NCBI GenBank assembly: GCA_022773425.1 | Contig: JALFBM010000014.1 | Location: 1 to 64,000, forward strand | Direction of reading: 5' to 3' | DNA: 64,000 nt | Origin: Selenomonadaceae bacterium | GTDB taxonomy: Bacteria; Bacillota; Negativicutes; Selenomonadales; Selenomonadaceae | Shown: piece after piece, positions 58,035 through 64,000 of the stretch | Position numbering within the stretch: the stretch's first letter is position 1 | How the letters are laid out: each line of letters opens with the position of its first letter | The notes under the pieces: model-generated | What the model was told of the DNA's origin: nothing | The model's input: only the letters and a program-made list of their open reading frames with translations | Databases searched by the model: none | Made by a program: the position numbers and the translations under genes

Positions 58035-59744
58035 ATGTCCGTCACAAGAGGTATATACGGCCTTTCGGGATCTGGCATCGACGTTGACTCCATGGTCAAG
58101 GTCGGCATGATGACCTATCAGAACCGTTACGACAAGATGTACAAGCAGGAGGTCAAGAACGAGTGGATGAAGGAAGCCTACACCGACGTCTACAACAACC
58201 TCAACACGTTTAATACATCCACGCTGTCAAGCTATAAGATGACGTCGAAGACGAGCCCGATGCTCGCGTCGAGCTCGAACACGACGGCCGTGACGGCGGT
58301 CGCAAACGCGGACGCCGCGACGATGTCCCACACGGTGACGGTTTCGAAGCTCGCGTCCAACGCCTATATGCTGACCGGCAGCGAGAAGCTCAAGCGAGAG
58401 AATACCGACAGCAGTGCGTCGAAGAGCGTAAAGCTCAAGGATATCCTGTTTTCAGCGGCTCAGCAGAAGGACCTGGCGGATCGCCTGGCAGCCGGGACGC
58501 TCAAGGACACCGATACGATTGCCAGCTTCAAGATTGCGGACGGTACCCAACCGGATTCGAATTCGGCGGAGATTTCGTTCACCTATGCGGACCTGTTCAG
58601 CAGTGATCAGACGATGAATGATTTTGCGTCGAAGATCAACGCGTCCGGCGTCAATATCCGCGCGTCCTACGACGCGACCAACGACGCCTTCTCCCTCTAC
58701 CAGAAGGACGGCGGAAGCAAGAATCAGATCATTCTTTCCGCATCCTCGGATACCACGAATAACGCGCAGCAAAATGGGCTGACCTTGCTCAACAATCTGA
58801 ATCTTCATCAGGTTGTGCAGACACAGGATGCACAGACCGGCGCGATGACGAGTTCCCTTTCCACCGATGCGTTTACCGTAAGCGCGGATAAGCAGGCTGA
58901 TGCGGCCGGTGAAACCGGCCAGGTCGTCATCGACGGCAAGCCATACGAGTCGGACACTGGCCGCGTGACGGCCGGCGGCGTGACGTACACGCTGAACGCG
59001 ATCGGCTCGACGACGGTGTCCGTCTCGCAGGATACGGATACCCTCGTCAAGAACGTACAGGCTTTCGTCGACGACTACAACAAGATGTTCGACAAGCTCA
59101 CGGAGAAATACTACGAGACGCAGTACAGTGACTACGATGTCCTGACGAAATCGCAGGAGAACGCGATGACGTCCGATCAGGTCACGAAATGGAACGAGAA
59201 GGCGAAATCCGGCCTGCTCTACCACGACCAGACGCTCAGCAAGATCATCTCGGCGATGCGCGAGGCCATCGCGACGCCGGTCGACTCGTCGACGAGCTCG
59301 TACAATTCGATGATGTCCATCGGCATCACGTCGTCGACGGATCAGGGCCATCTGACGCTCGACACGGACAAGCTGAAGAAAGCGCTCGCTGCGGATCCGG
59401 ACTGCGTGCGCAACATCTTCGCGGCGTCCGGCGATGTCACGACGACGAAGAATGGCGTGACCAAGACCACGACGGACTATGACAGCGAGGGCGTGCTGAA
59501 CCGCATCAGCGATTCACTCTACACGAACCTCAAGACATTGAAGTCCTACGCGGGCAACTCGACGGAGACATCCGACGGCTCCACACTTGGCACGCTGATC
59601 GAGACGCTCAAGACGAAGATGTCGGACTTCCAGGTGCAGATGGATGCGTACGAGGAGCAGCTCTACGACAAATATGACGCGATGGAGACCGCCATCCAGC
59701 AGCTCTCTGTACAGCTTGGCTACATCAGCGGCAGTTCGTCGTAA
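58035..59744 (+). CDS. fliD: flagellar filament capping protein FliD
   Basis: RGIYGLSGSGIDVDSMVKVGMMTYQNRYDKMYKQEVKNEWMKEAYTDVYNNLNTF. Confidence 0.95.
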   Translation: MSVTRGIYGLSGSGIDVDSMVKVGMMTYQNRYDKMYKQEVKNEWMKEAYTDVYNNLNTFNTSTLSSYKMTSKTSPMLASSSNTTAVTAVANADAATMSHTVTVSKLASNAYMLTGSEKLKRENTDSSASKSVKLKDILFSAAQQKDLADRLAAGTLKDTDTIASFKIADGTQPDSNSAEISFTYADLFSSDQTMNDFASKINASGVNIRASYDATNDAFSLYQKDGGSKNQIILSASSDTTNNAQQNGLTLLNNLNLHQVVQTQDAQTGAMTSSLSTDAFTVSADKQADAAGETGQVVIDGKPYESDTGRVTAGGVTYTLNAIGSTTVSVSQDTDTLVKNVQAFVDDYNKMFDKLTEKYYETQYSDYDVLTKSQENAMTSDQVTKWNEKAKSGLLYHDQTLSKIISAMREAIATPVDSSTSSYNSMMSIGITSSTDQGHLTLDTDKLKKALAADPDCVRNIFAASGDVTTTKNGVTKTTTDYDSEGVLNRISDSLYTNLKTLKSYAGNSTETSDGSTLGTLIETLKTKMSDFQVQMDAYEEQLYDKYDAMETAIQQLSVQLGYISGSSS

Positions 59745-59806
59745 TGGCTGCGCCCCTAAGATTTGCACCGTGAACACGAAGCAGGGAACACAATAGGAGG
59801 AATATC

Positions 59807-60220
59807 ATGGTCAATCCAGCAGCGGAAGCCTACAAGCGTCAGCAGGTCATGACAGCAACGCCGGAGGCGCTCACGCTGATGCTCTACAACGGCTGCCTGA
59901 AGTTTATCGATGAAGGGATGCAGCATGTCCAAGCCAAGGAATGGGAGAAGGCGAACAACGCACTGCAGAAGGCGCAGAACATCATCAGCGAGTTCCGCAT
60001 CACGCTGAACATGGATTATGATATCTCCCACCAGCTCATGCCGCTCTACAACTACGCCTACGACCGCCTCGTCGAGGGCAATATGAAGAGCGACACCAAT
60101 CAGATTCAGGAGGCGCGTGACATCATCAAAGAGCTGCGCGACGCCTGGGCGCAGGCCATGAAGAAGGCGCGCGCCGAAAAGGGCACGCAGGGTGCGCGGG
60201 GAGGCAGCTATGTCGGATGA
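59807..60220 (+). CDS. fliS: flagellar export chaperone FliS
   Basis: MVNPAAEAYKRQQVMTATPEALTLMLYNGCLKFIDEGMQHVQAKEWEKANNALQKAQNIISEFRITL. Confidence 0.96.
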   Translation: MVNPAAEAYKRQQVMTATPEALTLMLYNGCLKFIDEGMQHVQAKEWEKANNALQKAQNIISEFRITLNMDYDISHQLMPLYNYAYDRLVEGNMKSDTNQIQEARDIIKELRDAWAQAMKKARAEKGTQGARGGSYVG

Positions 60221-60584
60221 GAAAAATCCGGACGCGGAAGCGCAGAAAGCGCGGGATCTCTGGCAGATGTACCGCATGCTCTCGCAGGAACTCCTGAAGT
60301 TCATCGACAAGGAGGACATCGACGAGTTCCTCGACCTCGTGCGGCAGCGCGGCATCGTCGTCGACCGCATGAAGGCCGTCGATCTGGATGTGATGCAGGC
60401 GTTTCGGGAAACGCCGGAATGCCAGGGCTACATCCAGGAAATTCGCCCGCTTGATATGCAGATTGTCTACAAGGCGCGGGCCTGGCTCAACAAGAGCCGC
60501 CGCAAGAACGCGATGGTTCGCAGCTACGATCTCAACGCACTGTCTGTCCATCCCGCAGGCAATCTCGTCAACCAGAAATATTAA
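60210..60584 (+). CDS. hypothetical FliT-like flagellar protein
   Basis: MSDEKNPDAEAQKARDLWQMYRMLSQELLKFIDKEDIDEFLDLVRQRGIVVDRMKAV; overlaps the fliS 3' end. Confidence 0.65.
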   Translation: MSDEKNPDAEAQKARDLWQMYRMLSQELLKFIDKEDIDEFLDLVRQRGIVVDRMKAVDLDVMQAFRETPECQGYIQEIRPLDMQIVYKARAWLNKSRRKNAMVRSYDLNALSVHPAGNLVNQKY

Positions 60585-60589
60585 AGGCA

Positions 60590-60623
60590 GAAAAGCTGTG
60601 AGCCGGCGTGCTCACAGCTTTTT
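60590..60623 (+). terminator. intrinsic terminator of the flagellar operon
   Basis: AAAAGCTGTGAGC-CGGCGT-GCTCACAGCTTTTT. Confidence 0.85.
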
Positions 60624-60682
60624 AACGAATCAGGGAATCCCCGGCTTTCGCCAGGGGATGTGTCAAGAAGGAGGAGACCAGC

Positions 60683-61750
60683 GTGAAGATTTCTGTCTGT
60701 TATATGGTGAAAAATGAAGAAGAGAATCTCGCGCGGTCGCTGGCTTCGCTGCCTGGCAGGCTCGAGGATCTCGTCGTTGTGGATACGGGATCGACCGATG
60801 GGACGCGGGAGGTGGCGCGCCGCAGCGGCGCGCGCCTCTTCGACGCGCCGTGGACGGGGGATTTCTCCGCACCGCGCAACGCAGCCATCGAGCTGGCCAA
60901 GGGCGACTGGATCCTCTTTCTCGATGCCGACGAATCCTTTGAGCCTGGCTTACGGGATTTTTCTGGCATTCTCCGTGAAATCGAGGAAAAGGGCGGCGAC
61001 GCCCTGCTTTTCCGCCTTCGGAACATCGAGTCGCTGGCTCGTCCGCTCGATGCGAGTGTGGCCTGGAGTGTCCGCGCGTTCCGCCGGTCGGATAATCTGC
61101 GCTATATCGGCGCGGTGCACGAGCAGATCACGCGGCTCGATGGCGGGACACTCGACGTACATTACGCGGATCCGCGCTATACGCTGCTGCATACGGGCTA
61201 TGCTGGCAGTTTGGGCGAGGCAAAGGCGCGGCGCAACCTCGGGATCCTGTTAGCCGACATCGCGCGCCGCGGGCCGCGGCCATCGGACGACGTGTATCTG
61301 ACCGACTGCTATTATGGCGTACAGGACTATGAGCGGGCCATGCACTGCGCGGAAAAGGTTGTGAAAAAGGACAGCCTGGTCGTCTATGGCGGCAAAGGGC
61401 ATATCTACCATACCATTATCGAGTGCATGCGGCATTTGCACCGCCCTGACGCGGATATGCTGCCGTGGGCGGACGCGGCCATCCGGGCGTACCCGGATCT
61501 TCCAGAGTTTTATGCGGAACGGGGCATGGTGCTCTGCGGTATGGGGCGGCTGCCGGAGGCACGCGCCTCGCTGCTCGACGCCCTGATTCATTATGAGTCG
61601 CATACGGCGAAGCCGGAGCACGAGAGCTATTTCCAGCCGCGGATCGCTGCGCAGATAGCCCGTCGGCTCGCGGAAATCGCCGCGCTTTACCATGACGAGC
61701 GGGAGGCCGCGTATTTCCGCTCGAAGGCAGCCCAGTACGAGAAAGTGTGA
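60683..61750 (+). CDS. GT2 family glycosyltransferase with TPR-like C-terminus
   Basis: MKISVCYMVKNEEENLARSLASLPGRLEDLVVVDTGSTDGTREVARRSGARLFDAPWTGDFSAPRNAAIELAKGDWILFLDADESF. Confidence 0.92.
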   Translation: MKISVCYMVKNEEENLARSLASLPGRLEDLVVVDTGSTDGTREVARRSGARLFDAPWTGDFSAPRNAAIELAKGDWILFLDADESFEPGLRDFSGILREIEEKGGDALLFRLRNIESLARPLDASVAWSVRAFRRSDNLRYIGAVHEQITRLDGGTLDVHYADPRYTLLHTGYAGSLGEAKARRNLGILLADIARRGPRPSDDVYLTDCYYGVQDYERAMHCAEKVVKKDSLVVYGGKGHIYHTIIECMRHLHRPDADMLPWADAAIRAYPDLPEFYAERGMVLCGMGRLPEARASLLDALIHYESHTAKPEHESYFQPRIAAQIARRLAEIAALYHDEREAAYFRSKAAQYEKV

Positions 61751-61890
61751 GCCGAGACTTTCCCCAAAATACAACGGAATAAGCGAAGGGAAAATGCCCT
61801 CTTCTTCGGGAGAGGGTTTTTCTCATCCGCTGGCGAATACTTACTATAACGAGGCCTTGAGGCAGAGGCTGTTTGGAAAGCAGGTGGAGG

Positions 61891-64000
61891 ATGTTGCGCA
61901 TTTCCCTTTGTTATATCGTCCGGAATGAGGCGGAAAAGCTTCGCCGTTCGCTCGAGAGCTGTGCAGGGGCCGTGGACGAAATCGTTGTGGTCGACACCGG
62001 CTCGACGGATGACAGCGCGGCGGTTGCGGCATCGTTTGGCGCGCGGGTGTATTCCTTTGCCTGGTGTGACGATTTTTCCGCGGCGCGGAATTTTGCGCTT
62101 TCAAAGCTGCATGGCGATTGGGCGCTGTTCCTCGATGCGGACGAATGGTTCACCGAGGAGACACGCGGAAACCTGCGGCAGGTCTTTAGCCGGGCTGATG
62201 CCCGAAAGGATATCCAGTTCCTCTTTTTGATGCGCGAGGATCTCGACGCGGACGGAAAGGTCATCCTGCGGCTCCCGATGCCGCGGGCTTTTCGTCTGCA
62301 TGTCGGCATCACCTATCGCGGCCGCATTCACGAAAATCTCTGGAAGGATGGCGCGCCGTGTGAACGCGGCGCAGAAATCGACGAAGCGGATCTTCTGCTG
62401 CGGCACGATGGCTATGCTGGAGCGAGCGGTCCCCAAAAGGCGGCGCGAAACCTGCCGCTGCTCCTTCGCGACCTGCAGGACGCGAGGACGGAGCCGGAAC
62501 GGATGCGACTCTACCGATATCTCGCGGAGGCCTGCGACGGCGTTGGCGATCTAGAGGGTGCGGAGAAATACGCCCGCCTCGACATCGAGACGGGACGCAA
62601 GCCGGTGCTCTACGCAAGTCATAGCTACCGCATCCTGCTCGAACTCGTGCAGAAACGCGGCGACCGTGCGGAGCGGATTCGCCTCGCGCGCCGCGCGGTG
62701 CACGACTATCCGGAACTTCCCGAGTTCCGCGCGGAACTCGCGGAGGCTTTGGCCGACGATCTTTCCTATGAGAACGCGGTGCGGGAGATGCGCGCGGCCC
62801 TTGAGCAGGCAGCGGCGGGCGCTGGCTCGCTGACGGAGCCGAGTGCGTTTGGTGCGGATCTGCAGGAGCAGGCGCGCCACCGCATGGCTCACTGGCAGGG
62901 CATTGCCGCGCGCGCCAAGGCGCTGACCATCAGCGCCTGCCTGATTGTGCGTGATGCCGGCCGCGATTTGGAGCGATGGATCCGCAACGCACGGGAGTCT
63001 GCGGACCAGCTCATCGTCGTCGATACTGGCTCAACGGATGGTACGTTGGCTGCGGCAAGGGCGGCGGGAGCCGAAGTCTATTCGTTCCCGTGGCGGGAGG
63101 ATTTCGCAGCGGCCCGCAATGAGAGCCTTCGCCATGCGCGCGGGGACTGGATCCTCGTGACCGACGCCGACGAAACGATCCAACCGGCGGAGAAGCTCCC
63201 CTTCCTGCTGGCCAAGGTGGAAGGGGAAGCGCCGGACGCGCAGGCGGTCGATACGCTGCTCATCAATATCGACGAGGATACGGGCGAGGAAATACAGCGC
63301 GCGCGGAATCTGCGCTTGTTCCGCCGCAGTCCGGATATGCGCTATGCGGGCAAGGTACACGAAACTGTGTACTATGGCGGTCGTCTTCCGCGCGTCTACG
63401 ACGCGTCGGACCGACTGACCGTCTATCATACGGGGTATTCGAGCCGCCGGATGCTCGGCAAGGCGAGGCGGAATCGCAAGCTGCTCGAGCAGGAACTCGC
63501 GGATGGCGTGGAACCAGACCGGCTCTACCGATACCTGGCAGAAACGGAGCTGACGCTCGGACATCTCGAGAAAGCAGAGGAATACGGCCTGCGTGCCATT
63601 CTCTCGCCATGGCAGGCGGAGGATAAGCGGGCAGACCTCTATCATATCGTCCTACAGGCGATGGCCCTGCGCGACGAGCCGCGCGCGGATCAGCTGGCGA
63701 TGGCGCGCCGCGCGGCCGAGGCGGTGCCCGGCGTGCCGGATTTTTTCGCGCAGGCAGGTTTGCTGCTGGAGCAAGAGGGAAAGGACGAGGCGGCGCGGGC
63801 GTCGCTAGAACGCGCACTCACGCTTGCAAAGCGCTCGTCTGGTGATGCTTCGGCCTTTGCCGCGATGTGGGGCCGGGTCTATGCGGCGCTCGCCCGCATC
63901 GAGGCGCGCGCAGGCCATGGGGCGGCGGCAAAGCGATGGGTGACGCAGGGACTTCATCTCGCGCCGGATGAGCAGGCGCTCTGGAATGCAGCGTGGCAGA
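61891..64000 (+). CDS. tandem GT2-domain glycosyltransferase with TPR-like repeats, truncated by window end
   Basis: ATG TTG CGC ATT TCC CTT TGT...: MLRISLCYIVRNEAEKLRRSLESCAGAVDEIVVVDTGSTDDSAAVAASFGARVYSFAWCDDFSAARNFALSKLHGDWALFLDADEWF; second domain LTISACLIVRDAGRDLERWIRNARESADQLIVVDTGSTDGTLAAARAAGAEVYSFPWREDFAAARNESLRHARGDWILVTDADE; absent from the ORF track because no stop lies in the window. Confidence 0.88.
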   Translation, partial: MLRISLCYIVRNEAEKLRRSLESCAGAVDEIVVVDTGSTDDSAAVAASFGARVYSFAWCDDFSAARNFALSKLHGDWALFLDADEWFTEETRGNLRQVFSRADARKDIQFLFLMREDLDADGKVILRLPMPRAFRLHVGITYRGRIHENLWKDGAPCERGAEIDEADLLLRHDGYAGASGPQKAARNLPLLLRDLQDARTEPERMRLYRYLAEACDGVGDLEGAEKYARLDIETGRKPVLYASHSYRILLELVQKRGDRAERIRLARRAVHDYPELPEFRAELAEALADDLSYENAVREMRAALEQAAAGAGSLTEPSAFGADLQEQARHRMAHWQGIAARAKALTISACLIVRDAGRDLERWIRNARESADQLIVVDTGSTDGTLAAARAAGAEVYSFPWREDFAAARNESLRHARGDWILVTDADETIQPAEKLPFLLAKVEGEAPDAQAVDTLLINIDEDTGEEIQRARNLRLFRRSPDMRYAGKVHETVYYGGRLPRVYDASDRLTVYHTGYSSRRMLGKARRNRKLLEQELADGVEPDRLYRYLAETELTLGHLEKAEEYGLRAILSPWQAEDKRADLYHIVLQAMALRDEPRADQLAMARRAAEAVPGVPDFFAQAGLLLEQEGKDEAARASLERALTLAKRSSGDASAFAAMWGRVYAALARIEARAGHGAAAKRWVTQGLHLAPDEQALWNAAWQ

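Noticed and set aside
1-64000. CRISPR arrays, rRNA, tRNA, prophage structural genes
   Set aside because: Looked for repeated spacer-repeat units and tRNA/rRNA signatures by eye; none seen.

Overview
This 64 kb window is chromosomal DNA, gene-dense and GC-rich, most likely from a Negativicutes/Selenomonadaceae-type bacterium (inferred from gene content and order; no database search was run). From left to right it holds: a phosphomannomutase; a small AT-richer accessory patch with a candidate type I toxin/antisense locus and a MmeI-like (type IIL) restriction-modification gene; gdpP-rplI-lonC-dnaB; divergent Rrf2 regulator and cysK; ilvCBD without ilvN; a T-box-controlled MFS transporter; hcp; an APC permease; panS-like/panC/panD behind a structured leader; a sulfur-carrier cluster (ThiS-like, E1-like, JAMM protease, siroheme reductase, TusA) behind a consensus promoter and attenuator; rdgB/yfcE; fumarase and SDH/FRD; c-di-GMP and pseudo-sensor-kinase genes; a TPP riboswitch with thiSGHE; queF/pdxK/radical SAM; a decayed recombinase region; yqeB/comF; a flagellar cluster (yvyF, flgM, flgN-like, flgKL, fliW, csrA, flaG, fliD, fliS); and GT2 glycosyltransferases, the last one truncated by the window end. 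The most interesting items are the JAMM-dependent sulfur-carrier module with its undescribed leader, the ~200-nt structured pan leader, the T-box MFS gene, the candidate type I toxin locus next to the RM gene, and the Rrf2/cysK divergent regulatory region. No tRNA, rRNA or CRISPR array was seen.
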